Shown here piece by piece: positions 1 through 10,915 of a stretch of 64,000 nt of DNA. The notes under the pieces were generated by a model, which saw only the letters and a program-made list of their open reading frames with translations, made no database searches and was not told the origin of the DNA. Within the stretch, counting starts at the first letter, position 1. Every line of letters begins with the position of its first letter. Source of the DNA: Bettongia penicillata ogilbyi (Eukaryota; Chordata; Mammalia; Diprotodontia; Potoroidae); NCBI GenBank assembly GCA_023548195.1, contig JAJHZJ010000121.1, forward strand, positions 612,347 through 676,346, read 5' to 3'. The position numbers and the translations under genes are program-made.

Positions 1-89
1 AAATTGTGAATTCTCCAAAACATTCAACTTTGCAAAGTAGTTATTTCAAAATATACACCAAACAAGGACATAGATTAGACATATGACAT

Positions 90-228
90 GATGGAGAACA
101 GAGTATTCAATCAGGAGACCTGGATTCAAGTTCTGACTCTAACACTGTCTTAGCTATATGAGCTTTGAAAGCTGTTTCATGTCTCAAGTTTTGGTTCTGT
201 CATCTGTAAACTGAGGGAATTCATTGTA
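90..228 (+). mobile_element. MIR-type SINE, decayed
   Basis: The order ggagacctggattcaagttc, then a degenerate middle, then tctgtaaactgaggg matches the tRNA-like head and core of MIR elements in sense orientation. The copy is strongly diverged, and the central 'gacttgccc'-type block is barely recognisable. Confidence 0.5.
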
Positions 229-231
229 TTT

Positions 232-365
232 GGTGAAAGGCCATGCAGTATGGTGGACAGAGTATTGGTCATGGACTCAGAAAGCTCTAGATTCAAGTAC
301 AACCTAGAATCTATACTGATTGTGTGACCCTCGGTAAGTCACTTAACTTCTTAGTGTCCACAGGC
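232..365 (+). mobile_element. MIR-type SINE, sense
   Basis: A box-like start (tggtggacagagtattggtc) leads to the hallmark gtgtgaccctcggtaagtca core near 313-343. It lies directly after another MIR-like copy, so the first 365 bases are essentially two old SINEs. Confidence 0.65.
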
Positions 366-984
366 AGCTATTAACACTTCAAGAACAACAAAAATCAAAA
401 CAAAAATAGTTATCAGCATTGATACAGGACTTCAAGACTTTCAAAATCTTTAACCACTCTTATTGCCTAAGCTGCCAATTTGAGTTGGTGAAGGAAGTTC
501 CTTACCTGGAGTGTCCTAAAGGGAGGAAATCACAAGTCTTATTAAAAAGGTTATTTAACCTACTGTAGAAACTAATACAATTTTAAATACAAAAAAATGT
601 TTTCTAAATCAGCTTTTAAATTCATGTTTATCCCTGTGGCATAACTCAGTGTTATGACTGCTATTTTATAACTAGAAGGAAGGAGAGGAGAAGAAAGAAT
701 AAATGACTGATTGGTTCAAAGCTGTTCCAGGTAGAGATGGAATGAGAAGTTAAAAAACCACACTTGATTAGACACATGCCTTTCAGTTAGGGCAAGATGA
801 CTTCTAGAGACCTGACAGTGCCCATGGGGAAAGAAAATTAGGCAGGTTTACAGAGCTGGTGGCCCAGTGTGGTCCATTCCCCAGCCCCAAAGGCATGGAA
901 CACATGGTTTACTAGAAAATTAACAAGGAAATTGACTTAAAGTCATTCTTCATCTCACTAGACCTGTTCTGTGTCCATTGCGCT
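366..984. other. Unclassified AT-rich interval
   Basis: I recognise nothing here. There is no long ORF, no splice-flanked open segment and no clear repeat signature. A purine-rich patch lies near 676-700. Confidence 0.5.
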
Positions 985-1150
985 ATAGTGGAAAAGAACA
1001 TTGAATTTAAGTCCAGGTGATCTGGGTTCAAATCCCAACTCTGACATTTATTGGTATGTGATCATGACAGGCAAATTGATTAATTTTTCTGATCCTCAGG
1101 TTCTTCCACTATAACATAAGGACCATAATTTCACTGATTTCCTCAGTGGG
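985..1150 (+). mobile_element. MIR-type SINE, sense
   Basis: The block gatctgggttcaaatcccaa near 1019 is the B-box region of a tRNA-derived MIR, followed by degenerate forms of the tgtgatc / aggcaaat / ttctgatcctcag core. Confidence 0.6.
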
Positions 1151-1214
1151 TGGTTCTGAGAAAAGTGTTTTGTAAACATCAAAAAGCTATAGAAATGAAA
1201 ATAATAATTATCAT

Positions 1215-1345
1215 TGAGGGGCCACATAGAAGAATGGATAAAGAATTGGCGCTTGAATCAAGAGGTCCTGGGTTCAAGTCTCTCCTTGTATATTTATTTG
1301 TTGTGCCTAATGTCAGAAAATCACTCCCTTCTTTTTCTCTGCCTC
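1215..1345 (+). mobile_element. Core-SINE head fragment
   Basis: The segment starts ggggccacatagaagaatgg and runs to aggtcctgggttcaagtctc, the tRNA-like head of marsupial Mar1/WSINE core-SINEs. The core and tail are degraded beyond about 1300. Confidence 0.6.
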
Positions 1346-1459
1346 TTAGACGCCTTTGTTTTTTCTAAATGCAACTCAAGCACTATTTTTTCTCTCTATA
1401 CAAGAATGCCTACCAGGTCTTATTTTAAAATTTTTGTATTTATGTCTTCATTTTCAAAT

Positions 1460-1665
1460 ATTTCCTCCCTCCCCTATTTAGAGAGGAAATTATTGCTGAT
1501 CCCTCAACTCCTACTACTCTCACTACAGAAATTAGGTTGTGCTTAGTTTGTAAATATTTCATTTAAATTAATTAAGGTGTGTGTTGTCTTCTCTGTTGGA
1601 ATATAAGCCTCTTGAGGGCAGGGAGAGGGATGTTTCATTTTTGTATCTCCAGCACAGCAAATTGA
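1460..1665 (+). mobile_element. L2 LINE 3' end, sense
   Basis: The signature tgttggaatataagcctctt, then gagggcaggga, then gtatctccagcac (1597-1655) is the 3' untranslated end of L2. The terminal 'tagtaggtgcttaataaa' part is replaced or decayed. Confidence 0.75.
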
Positions 1666-1815
1666 AGGCAATTAGCATTCTTGTTTATTACAATGATATA
1701 GTCTTCGAGAAGTCACTTAACCTTTTCATACCCCATCATGCATTTTTGGTCAAGGAATTTTCCTGACTGAGAATTTCCTTTGCCGATGAAATAATAGATT
1801 TTGTAAAAGAAAAAA

Positions 1816-1954
1816 AATTAAAAATTATATATACATACACACATATACACATATACATACACATGTATACCTATACACATACATACATATATACATATAT
1901 GTGTGTATGTATATATTATATATATATATACATATATACATATATATATATATG
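1816..1954. repeat. TA/CATA microsatellite
   Basis: About 140 bases of alternating purine-pyrimidine (atacatacac, atatacatat, tatatatata). It has several internal phase changes and is an obvious site for slippage. Confidence 0.95.
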
Positions 1955-2611
1955 TAAAATTTTTCCCATGCTGATTTCTTGCTATGTGGTTAAGGCTGCA
2001 ACCAACTTGAAGAGAATGTCTGCATTTAACTTATGAATGAGAATATATTATCAGGAAATCCAAGTATTTAGGAGCTCCTGCTGGATTCGGGGTCTATTTT
2101 CTAAATTTTCAAGTCATTTTGAACTATTTTTTCAAAGCAAGTATCTTGTAAAACCTCATTGTTTCACTTCTAAAAATGTGGATTTGAATGTTACTGTGGT
2201 TTGGGCTATGCTCTGTTTACTGAAGATGTTCCACTTTCCATGGTTGCCATAGAGAGTGAGTGGATATTGTTCCCGACTGGGAGTTAAAAGGTGGCCCTTT
2301 AAGAACCCTCTAAATGAGGTATTGTGAGCCATCCAAGCTACTTCCCTTCCATTCCCTCTGAAACATGCAAGCCTAGAATATGTGAAAATGCTGGTGTTTA
2401 TTCTGAAGTATTTTTCCTGCCCTGATTCTACTGCATGCCTAACTCTGCATAATTTGGTTATTAAAGCAGGGATGATAGACAAATAAAAGTATGATTTGCA
2501 ATCTGATGAAATGAAAATTTGCTTCTATTTAATTTTTATCAATAGCTAGTAGATATCTTGAGCAAGGCAATCTGCCACTTCCTCTCTTCCTAAAAAATAT
2601 GGACAAGTGAG
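1955..2611. other. Unclassified interval with opposing ORFs
   Basis: It contains overlapping open frames on opposite strands: plus 2037-2252, 71 codons, and minus 2156-2482, 108 codons. Neither shows a signal peptide, a domain motif or splice context that I recognise. I treat both as chance frames. Confidence 0.4.
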
Positions 2612-2775
2612 TCACCCAATGCTTTAAGGTTTACAAAGCACATTAAATATATGACCTTGTTTTATTTTAAAAACAAACCTATGAGTTTATTATTATTATA
2701 ATCTAGATGTTATTATTATCTCAAATTTGCAGATGAGAAAACTAAGGCTGAAAAAGGTTAAGTGACTGGAAATTC
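2612..2775 (-). mobile_element. MIR-type SINE, antisense
   Basis: The antisense MIR order is clear: ttaaggtttacaaagcacat, a block of tattattatt, then gatgagaaaactaaggctga and ggttaagtgactgg. The tRNA-like head is missing, so only the 3' half is preserved. Confidence 0.8.
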
Positions 2776-3554
2776 CCAGGTAGAAAATGTCCTATTTAAT
2801 GATATGCAGTATTTACATTTCCATTCATTAACCACAACTTCATTAATATATGCAAGGAAACCTAACAAGTCTGCTTTTATTTTGAAATTTTATTTTTTCA
2901 ATTTTTCTTTCATCTTCATTTCCAGATAAATATTTCATTCCTGCCCTACTCAGAGGGTCAACATTTGCGAGAAATATACATAAACAAATAGAGAAATGAA
3001 CAAATAAAATTGAAAGAGGAAAAAAAGCATTTCAGCAAAATCAACCAACACATCTAAGTTTGACAGTATGTGTACTGTTTAATATCCTTGGTCTGCAAGG
3101 AAGGGAGCAAAGAGAAGCCTTCTTGGAAATGTCATTTATAAAGCGTTTGCTTATGTGAACTGATGCGAAAGGAAGTAAAGCAAAAGGGAAAACACTTTAC
3201 ACAAAGGCTACCACAAGAATGAAATAATTAGAACTTAGTGCTTTGAACTAATAATAAACAAGCCGAACTCTAGAAGATCCTCTGCAGAGGTAGTAGGGGA
3301 CCATGGATTTAAAACACTGAATATATCTAGGTTAGGTTAGTGTGAATAATGAATTGGTCACATGATTCCAATTAACACTACATTTTTTCACTGAGTTAGA
3401 TGGATTCTCATATGTTACATGTAATTATGCCTCAAATAGTGCGAATTGGACTAACATGACCACTTCACATTAATTGGAACTTCATATAATGTGAGATTCT
3501 TTGGACAAGTTGGTTAGTGTTACTAAACTTTTTCACCCTCTTCTTTTTAAAGTT
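2776..3554. other. Unclassified AT-rich interval
   Basis: I see no gene or assignable repeat here. Short A-rich runs occur around 3000-3030. Confidence 0.4.
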
Positions 3555-3815
3555 TTTATTATAAGACATTGTGGCACAGTGAATAGAGTCCCTGGATCTG
3601 AAGTCAGGAAGATTCATCTTCCCAAGTTCAAATCTGACCTCAGACACCTAACTGTGTGATTCTGGGCAAGTCACTTAATCCTGTTTGCCACAGTTTCCTA
3701 ATCTGTAAAATGAGCTGGAGAAGAAAATGGCAAACCCCTCTAGTATCTCTGCCAAGAAAATCCCAAATGAGGTCATGAAGAGCTGAACTCAACTGAAACA
3801 ATTGAACAAAAACAG
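3555..3815 (+). mobile_element. WSINE1-type core-SINE, near full length
   Basis: All blocks are in order: ggcacagtgaatagagtc, the attcatcttcccaagttcaa variant head, gggcaagtcacttaatcctg, ctggagaagaaaatggcaaa, and a tail at 3770-3810 related to the consensus 'gtcacgaagagtcggacacgactgaa'. This 3' half is the marsupial-specific part of the family. Confidence 0.88.
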
Positions 3816-3997
3816 TTACAGGAGTTAGAAGGAGAGAAAAATGGGAAATGCAGTTAACATAAAAACAAAATATATTAATACAATTTATTTTAAAAAGAAA
3901 GATTTTTTTTCTTTATGATTCTAAAGTCAGATGCTTTGCACTTTATGATATCAATCTAGGTTTCAGATCTATATTAAATATCTGCTCTACGGCATAA

Positions 3998-4552
3998 TAG
4001 TAAGCACCCTGACATACACAGCAGGGCATGCTATCACAAGTTGTTAGATCTGTATTCATAAAAGGAAAGCAACTTTCAAGGGGTTAACAATCACTTTAAT
4101 CAACCACATGTATCATTCCTTTAATCAAGCACATATATCATTCACCTAGTTCAGGGAAGTTGGCACCTTGAACTTCAAGGAAAATACAAAAAAATCAAAG
4201 ATCAACAGACATGGCTTCCTCTGCTTGACCATCAACAGACAGGTCTAACTGTCTGAACATAGTTACCAGAGAGGGAAGCACAGATATCTGGGTTTTCAAA
4301 ACCAGAGGGCTCCTTTAGTGACTTCCCAGAGTCCTCATCTGGCCAAACAAATATTTCCAGTCAGTAAGTCTCAAAATAAAACCTCAACTCACAGTATTTA
4401 GAGCCAGAGGGCATCACAACCCTTGAGAACCAGTGCCTCATCAACAAAAGACTTAGGCCTTTCCACAGATCTTCCCTAATCAAATTCCACTTAATGGGCA
4501 GGCCCATTAATAGGTGGGGAAGATCTTTAATCACATTAAAATGATTGACAAT
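3998..4552 (+). mobile_element. Unclassified interspersed repeat X (LTR-like), copy 1
   Basis: This roughly 550-base segment recurs in reverse complement at 13613-14135. Shared blocks include aaaaggaaagcaact, atatatcattcac, aaccagtgcctcat and ggtggggaagatct. Length and lack of coding content suggest a solitary LTR or a non-autonomous DNA transposon. I do not recognise the family, and the orientation label is arbitrary. Confidence 0.7.
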
Positions 4553-5934
4553 ACAAATACATATACTGTTTCTAGTTAAAGAAATCTTGTTTCTGTACTT
4601 TATTGCTTGTAAAGACTCTTGACTGATAAAGGCAAGGTTCAGTCAGAGGCACTTGATTATACTGAAACAAAAACAGCAAAAGATCCTATTTTGCTTGCCA
4701 TCATAAAAGCATAAACTTCTTAGTAGGAAACTTCAGAACTCAAAGGCAGCTATGTCAAGACTAGGCCAATTTGGATTCAAGGTTTCCTTTACCTTCTAGT
4801 ATTCAAAAGTGGAAAGGAACATAGGAAAGAGACCTGATTGATCATCTAGCCCAATACTATTGAAATACATATTGAAAGAAATTCAAAGGAAAACAGATAG
4901 AATTACTTGAATAGTCATGAAGATGATAAGTAGCAGAGAAAGAAAGCAAGGGAACATGGGACTGCCCCTCTATAGTTCAAGGAGAATTTTAATCTACTCT
5001 TTGATTGCTTACAAAATGATATTATAACCTTAAAAAAATATAGGAATAATTATGGACTACATGCATTTGATGACATGGCCCTCTTCAGATGTGGGAAGTA
5101 TAAGGGTGAGTAGTGAGAACACATTGACATTTAGATCCATGAGTTCCTATTAGACATTATAGTAACAATGTACAGTTTGTGGAGGTCCGCTCTTAGAGTG
5201 TCTAAATGGAGTTGATGGTTTGTGGTCCTGGGATTAGCAGCTAATGGGTCCCCAACTGAGAGCAAGAGAAAATTGTTTGCTTCCAGTCAGTCCTTAGTTG
5301 TGTCTATCAGCTTACCTTGACCAATAGGACCAGGTCACCTGGGAACACAGGTAGAAGAAATGGCCTGGGGGAAGCAGATGTGAAAAATCCGAACTGGGAG
5401 CTCCAACCCTGGCCAGGCCATCGAGGCCTACATTTAATAAGCGATGAAGGCAACAAGTAGATCAGAGGCTGAACTAGGCAAAGGATTATGGAATGTATTT
5501 TAGGGAACAGGTTAGCACAGAGTCAAAGTGTGCAGTCCTACAGAGAAAGATAAGATGGTAAAAGTCCCAGACTTGAGAGGGGATATCTTTGAGGGCCAAA
5601 TATGAAAGAACAGTTTTTGCTTAGACTTACTATTTTTGGGGGGAATGAGCTGGGAATGGAGAGGGGTAAGACAGGTTTTTTCCAAGAGTTTACCAATGGA
5701 CTGCCAAAATGACTCAGCTGGGAAGAAAAAAGCAGAAGAGAGCAACCATTTCAGTGTAGCTTAGTATATGCCATATTAAGGGGTAAGAGAGGAGATTCTG
5801 AACAACTGAGAAGGGAAACTCCTGAGAGCTAATTTAATAGTCATGAAATTAGAACCAGTTCAGTTATTATCTATAGTTAATGTCACGACCCAGTCTGATA
5901 AGAAGTTTTAGAGCAGAGGGTGCTTACAGGATTG
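4553..5934. other. Unclassified interval
   Basis: Nothing is assignable in 1.4 kb. The part from 5160 to 5440 is richer in G and C, with phrases such as cctggccaggccatcgaggc, but has no ORF of note. A 77-codon minus-strand frame at 5512-5745 lacks any motif. Confidence 0.4.
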
Positions 5935-6265
5935 TGTTTGTCCTTTGTTGCCAAAGAAGACTATGTCATCAGAGAAATAATGGCATGACTTGCACTTGAC
6001 TTTGTTTGGAGTGAGGGAGGGCTGTGCAGGTCACCAGCCTCACTTCTTCTCCAGAGCCATCTGAATCTAGTGACCAGATATTCCTCAGGATGACTGGAGA
6101 TGACCCAGGATGCACTGGGAGACCTTGGGCCCACTAGGCCACGGTCTCTGCAGGCACTCACTTAGGCTGAGGCAATGCGCATTCATTGAACAGGCCTGTT
6201 CAAGAAGTGGTTAGGGCATGGCCCCTTTAATGAGGTCAAGAAAAAGAAAGACCTCAGGCTGGGTG
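5935..6265 (-). mobile_element. Marsupial SINE family B, antisense
   Basis: The plus strand reads tttgttgccaaagaagacta, then atgtcatcagagaaataatg, gggctgtgcaggtcaccagc and ggatgactggagatgaccca. This is the reverse complement of the family's 3' part (see the full copy at 47958-48263). Beyond 6113 it follows a longer variant with a cactgggagaccttgg block, also seen at 17325. It is paired with an inverted copy at 6333. Confidence 0.8.
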
Positions 6266-6332
6266 GGAACCAGCAACAGTTAATATTGATAGTCACTCTG
6301 AAGCTAGGAGGGTCCAGAGGAGCCCTCAGGCA

Positions 6333-6520
6333 GGGCATTCTGGGTCATCTCCAGTCATCCTGATGAATATCTGGTCACTGGATTCAGATAGCTCTGGAGG
6401 AGAAGTGAGGCTGGTGACCTGCACAGCCCTCCCTCACTCAAAACAAAGTCAAATGAAGTCATGTCATCATTTCTCTGATAGCATGGTCTTCTTTGGCAAC
6501 GAAGGATGAACACATTCCTG
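6333..6520 (+). mobile_element. Marsupial SINE family B tail, sense
   Basis: This segment is the reverse complement of 5938-6113 at roughly 90% identity by eye. It reads ctgggtcatctccagtcatc, then tctggtcactggattcagat, and ends ttctttggcaacgaaggatg at the expected 3' tail. Confidence 0.85.
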
Positions 6521-6737
6521 TGAGTAGATGCCGCTGGCTGAATGCTAGCTGAGTAACTCACTTCCTTCTCTCCTGTCTGCCTCCCCCTCCCTTCCTTCTC
6601 CTCTCCAAAGGAACATAAACTTGCGTGGTCAAAAGACACCGGTGGACTTGAAACGGTGCTAAAGACAGCAAGCAAATATCCCTTATCTTATAGATACCAT
6701 ACCAATAAGATCCAATATTTAAGTAGCCATTTAGCTG

Positions 6738-6918
6738 CAAAAATCTGACCTCGGACACTTAGTAGTGGTGTGACCCTGAGCAAGTCACTTCCAACTGCCT
6801 TAGTTCCTCATCTGTAAAATGAGCTGGAGAAGGAAATGACAAACTACCCCAGTATCTTTGCCAACAAAACCCAAAGAGGGTCATGAAGAGTCAGACAGAA
6901 CTGAAAAAAAAACAAAAC
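6738..6918 (+). mobile_element. WSINE1-type core-SINE, 5'-truncated
   Basis: The segment starts inside the head (tctgacctcggacacttag), then shows gagcaagtcacttccaactg, tgagctggagaaggaaatga and gtcatgaagagtcagacaga, ending in an A-rich tail at 6903-6915. Confidence 0.87.
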
Positions 6919-6924
6919 TGAATT

Positions 6925-7045
6925 AGCTGCAAAGTACTTTTCATAGAGTATCTCATTTGATTTTCACAACACAGTTGTAAATCACTACTATTATGCACCA
7001 CTTACAGCTAAGGAAACTGAGTCTACGAAGGTTAAGTAATTGAAT
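6925..7045 (-). mobile_element. MIR-type SINE, antisense
   Basis: The order gcaaagtacttttcatagag, tctcatttgattttcacaac and gctaaggaaactgagtc gives the antisense 3' half of a MIR. A second MIR copy follows immediately. Confidence 0.75.
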
Positions 7046-7225
7046 CCTAAGATTTAAAGATGAAAGGGACCTTAAAAATCATCTGATTCACTCTCTAATT
7101 TTACAGATGAAGAAAATGAGGGTCAGAAAGGTCAGGTGACTTCTAACATAGGTAGCATCACCACCAGAACTGGAATTCAAAACAGATCTTATGACTCCAA
7201 ATTCTGTGCTTTTTCTACATTCGTG
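7046..7225 (-). mobile_element. MIR-type SINE (mammal-wide variant), antisense
   Basis: The blocks agatgaaagggaccttaaaa, ttttacagatgaagaaaatg, ggtcaggtgacttc and tatgactccaaattctgtgc follow the antisense consensus of the MIR variant that starts 'gggaccttagagatcatctag'. Confidence 0.75.
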
Positions 7226-8006
7226 AATGGTGAGCATTTTCATCAGGTATCCTCCTCTCCCCTACTTCTGTCCCCCACTGAAGGTTCTTCTATACTGTTT
7301 TATAATAAATCATCTTTAGTTGCCTAAGAAGTTGATGGAGCGTTATCAGAAAATAGCTGACGGAGTGAGATGATAGAAACTCTCTAGCCTCCTTCATATA
7401 GCAAGTTGAGGACTGGGGAGCAAAAATAAAGGGAGCCTTGATTCTTGAAGGGGAAGACTTGGTGGTGGAAAAACAAACAACCCCTCCCAAAAAAACCCAA
7501 CAATAAAAATTAGGTCAGTGATAGGACACAGTATCCTTCATGGCATCCAACAAATATAGGAAATGGTTATGAACTATTAGCAGAAAAATTTTATTATAGA
7601 AAAAAATTATTTTTTTTTCTAGAAAGGCTGTTCCCCCTTCTAATTTTTTTGTACTCATTAATGGAACAATTAATTTTACCTAGGCACTTATATTTTCATT
7701 CAATTTGTGATTTACTAACAGCCTCCTAAATGCAAGGCACTGTTCTAGGAATACTCTGATATTGATGTACGCACGTGGATGGTCCATCCAGAAAGGCAGG
7801 TCTAAACCACTCCATGCCTGCCCATCTCATGTCAGCCTTATCTATATCCTTCTATTACATGTGAGGGAGCTGCTTCACTTCTCTTGACATTGTAAGGATA
7901 CTGAAAGAAAGGCAGGTGTTCTTTGGTCAGTCATCGGTCTTCCTAAGTGACTGGTCCATTCTTCATTTTAGCCATTCATTTATTTGATGACATCCTTTAC
8001 ACAAGA
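7226..8006. other. Unclassified interval
   Basis: There is no recognised element. Opposing short frames (plus 7136-7327, minus 7290-7490) have no motif, and the 7590-7620 stretch is an A/T homopolymer patch. Confidence 0.4.
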
Positions 8007-8235
8007 GATATCAAATACACGGCCTGGGCTGCATATGGCCCACAATGATCCCATGAGGGCAGAACCAGATTAAAATGTAATTGGGAAATATTTAACAAAA
8101 TAAATAAAAATACAACAAAATGATATAAAATAAAATATAATGTTACATTTTACAATTAAGTCAGTATGATGCCCATGAGAATTTTTATGTACAGATTAGT
8201 GGTCCTTTTTTTCTGTTTGAGTTTGACACGTCACT
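8007..8235 (+). mobile_element. hAT-like non-autonomous DNA element, copy 1
   Basis: The ends are weakly inverted (gatatcaaatacacggcc on the left, tttgagtttgacacg on the right) and flank an internal A/T-rich body with ccagattaaaatgtaattgg. A second copy lies in opposite orientation at 9950-10112. The 'tgtcaaac ... gtttgaca' ends are typical of small hAT derivatives. Confidence 0.6.
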
Positions 8236-8574
8236 GCTTTATACCACTTCTCATTCACAATTCCTTTTTTTTATGTGTTGAAACCTGTTGGCATTTACCG
8301 TGCATTTCTCTTATGCCCTTTAAATGGCACTAGACTTGGTTTTCTAGAGATGCAATATTCCCTGACTCAGAGTCATTTACCACAAGAAGAAGGATATTGT
8401 ATTCAAAGGCAAAATGAAAGCAAGTCTTCAAAAAACATATTCCACCAGAAACCTTAGTATTATCTCTAACCTTTCTAGTTTTAGTACCATCCCTCTCTTT
8501 ATATCTGATCATTTATGATCTAATTGTTTCTACTTCCTAAATCAGTCACCTCTATCACCTCTTCTTTATTGGCA
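8236..8574. other. Unclassified interval
   Basis: Nothing is recognised. A pyrimidine-rich stretch near 8500-8570 may be the start of the L2 fragment that follows. Confidence 0.35.
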
Positions 8575-8765
8575 TTGGCTCCCTAGTACAGGCTCTAATA
8601 ATGACTATCCAGAAATGTTTCTGTAGCATCCTCGCCAGTCTTCCTACCTTCATTATACCAACCTACAATTCCAAACCACCCACTGCTATATTAGTCTATT
8701 AAACCATTCCTCTGCTCTAAATTCTTCAGAGACTTGCTATTGCCTACCAAATAAATTTGATTCAA
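8575..8765 (+). mobile_element. L2 LINE, ORF 3' region, sense (part 1)
   Basis: The text has the L2 layout: gcatcctcgccagtcttcct, then attcttcagagacttgctat and tgcctaccaaataaa. It corresponds to the C-terminal coding part of L2. The element resumes at 9275 after an insertion. Confidence 0.6.
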
Positions 8766-8809
8766 TTTAATAAGCATTATTTTAACATGTAATTGGGGAA
8801 AAATAAAAT

Positions 8810-8885
8810 ATATTTTAAAATTTAATAAACATTTATTAAGTGCCTACCATCTGACAAGTATGATATTTAACACTTAGAAAATGTC
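8810..8885 (-). mobile_element. L2 3' end, antisense, short
   Basis: The antisense L2 terminus ttaataaacatttattaagt and gcctaccatctgacaag is followed by decay. It sits between the two halves of the sense L2 at 8575 and 9275. Confidence 0.65.
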
Positions 8886-9094
8886 GGTCCATCAAAGATC
8901 TGTAATTTCAATGGCTTGGGAACTCCCTCCACTAAAGTCAATCACAATTTATGATCTTTCTTTAAAGGTATCTTTAGAACTAGCATAAACTCATCTTGCT
9001 TTTTAAAGGTGCACTTCCAAGGGTTTTTCATGTCATTAAAAACTTTGATAACTTCCTCAGTCATCTTTACTCCTGAAGTTAGGCTAGTAGACAA

Positions 9095-9195
9095 CTCTTG
9101 AGGAGTTGCCTGAGGCTCAGAGAGGACAAAGAGGGGGGTCCAGCAAGTTCCGAATCCAGGTTTTTCCTGACTCAAAGTCCAGCATTGTATTTATT
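9095..9195 (-). mobile_element. MIR fragment, antisense
   Basis: The block gaatccaggtttttcctgac then tcaaagtccagcattgta matches the antisense tRNA-like head of MIR. The core is poorly preserved. Confidence 0.45.
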
Positions 9196-9274
9196 AGGGT
9201 TAATGCTGCTTCTTTAGGCACTGGTAGAACAAGGACACAAATGAACAACAATGAACACAATAAATACAAACTCC

Positions 9275-9593
9275 TGTAACTGAAGGCCCTTTACATTCTG
9301 GTCCCATCGCATTTTACCAGCATTATGTTATTTATATACACCTACCATTCCAGCTGGACAGGACTGCATATTTCTGTGCCCTTCTGGACCACTACACCTG
9401 GAAGACTCTTTGCCCCTGCCATTTCTTCCTATCAAAATCCCACCCATCTTTTAAGGCCCAATTGGAAAGCAGCCTCTTCTATGAGACTTTCTCTGCTTCA
9501 TTTGGTCAGTAATAATCTTTGCCCACTCAGTCATCACACGGCACTTTGATTCTATCTCTTTCTTGATGTTACTTATCTTAGAAAACTTCATAT

Positions 9594-9594
<1 letters not shown>
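9275..9594 (+). mobile_element. L2 LINE 3' part, sense (part 2)
   Basis: It continues the L2 broken at 8765: ggccctttacattctggtcc, ttcagctggac-type decay, ccatcttttaaggcccaatt, ttctatgagactttctctgc and ggcactttgattctatctct. These are sequential blocks of the L2 3' region. Confidence 0.75.

Positions 9595-9636
<42 letters not shown>
9595..9636. repeat. (GT)21 microsatellite
   Basis: An uninterrupted run of 21 GT dinucleotides, likely polymorphic. It interrupts the join between the L2 and the following SINE. Confidence 0.98.
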
Positions 9637-9638
<2 letters not shown>

Positions 9639-9654
9639 CAGACCTATAATTTCC

Positions 9655-9875
9655 ATGAGAGAGAACCCTTGGTATAAAAACACCCTCAATTATACAGATA
9701 GGTGACCTGCCTATAACTTCCAATCTTGGTGCTGTTTCTAAGGCATTTGTAAGGAGGGCGAGTTACTTACTGATGTCCATACCATTTCCATCTGAGTGAG
9801 GATTTGAATCCAAGTCTTCCTAATTCCAAGTCCAAACCTCTATCCATTACACAGTACTACCTCTCTCGTAAGATG
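9655..9875 (-). mobile_element. Marsupial SINE/MIR relative, antisense
   Basis: The segment begins ttggtataaaaacaccctca and ends with tgaatccaagtcttcctaat and ctatccattacacagtacta, the antisense tRNA-like head. The first half belongs to a marsupial variant carrying the 'cagataggtgacctgcct' block. Confidence 0.65.
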
Positions 9876-9949
9876 CTCAATGCACAGTGAGAACATAACA
9901 AATTCTTTTTCATTCATTCATTCCCATGCTGGAGACATGAAGTGATGTA

Positions 9950-10112
9950 ATTCAATGGTGTTAAACTCAAATAGAAAAGGGAGCCACTAAACCCTACATA
10001 AAAATCCTTGCAGGCTGCATGTTGACTTAGAAAACCATGCATGTTTATATATTTCTTTTTTAAATTAATATATCAATACACTAAAGCAGAAAAGGAACTA
10101 CATTTTAATCCT
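9950..10112 (-). mobile_element. hAT-like non-autonomous DNA element, copy 2
   Basis: The left end tggtgttaaactcaaatag is the reverse complement of the right end of the element at 8007-8235. Internal blocks (gccactaaacc, ttgcaggctgcatgttgac) also correspond. The copy is partly deleted. Confidence 0.55.
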
Positions 10113-10187
10113 GTTTGGGTCACAACTTGACAGTGTTCTGGGACACAGGAAGCCTTTGGGCCTCATGATTGACATCTGTGATGTAAC

Positions 10188-10370
10188 AGTTTGAGAGCTG
10201 GCCATGTAGCCCAGAAGACCAGAGCCCTTGTACCACCCCCCGCTCCCACCCTTTCCCAACATCTACTAACTGCATGGTCATAAGTAAGTCCCGTAAACTC
10301 TGAATATGCTTGGTACTTTCTAAGACTAAATTGCAGAGAAGGTACCAATCTGCATCGGTAAAGGGAGCTT
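10188..10370 (+). mobile_element. Marsupial SINE/MIR relative, sense, decayed
   Basis: The minus strand reads taccgatgcagattggtacc, gacttacttatgaccatgca, gttagtagatgtt and gccagctctc, an antisense SINE, so the element is plus-strand. It accounts for most of the 94-codon minus frame at 10120-10404. Confidence 0.5.
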
Positions 10371-10789
10371 CCTCATTGGGAATTATCCATAGCAATGTAA
10401 TCATAGGTCCAGCTGCTATTACTACCCCCGATCTTTCCTAATGCGGTACTGTGCATGTAATAGACAACATATGTCCATTGACATTGAGTAGGTTGTTGGC
10501 AATAAGGCTCCTGAGGTCCCCAAACATAGGCTCTTTTTAGATTCAATAAATCCAACACTTAGTCTACTCTCTTAGGGAGAAGGGTAAGTAGTGATTACAA
10601 CCTACATTGAAAAAGAAACAGATGAATAATTTTCTTTTCTTCTGAGTTTCCCTCTACAACAGTTCTCTAACCTATTGACACTGAAAAACTACAAGATGCT
10701 TTAGCTAACTGGAAGACAGTCACTTTATACACAGCCACTGTTATTCCAAAGGGGATTTTTCTTTCAAAAAGCCCATCTCCATAAGGAGG
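10371..10789. other. Unclassified interval
   Basis: Nothing is assignable. A 61-codon minus frame at 10373-10558 has no recognised motif. Confidence 0.35.
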
Positions 10790-10915
10790 TTGATGGTAAG
10801 TACTTACAGATGGTGAAAGAGGAACAAAAGAGGTCAGCAGATTTTCCCAAAGTCACTTGACAAGTAAATGACAGAGCCAGGACTAGACTGCATAGGATGA
10901 ATCTTCAATGACTTC
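10790..10915 (-). mobile_element. MIR fragment, antisense
   Basis: The blocks attttcccaaagtcacttga, caagtaaatgacagagccag and actagactgcatagg follow the antisense MIR core and head. Confidence 0.6.

Noticed and set aside
10120..10404. 94-codon minus frame as a small gene
   Set aside because: Most of it overlaps a decayed SINE (10188-10370). No promoter or splice evidence was found.
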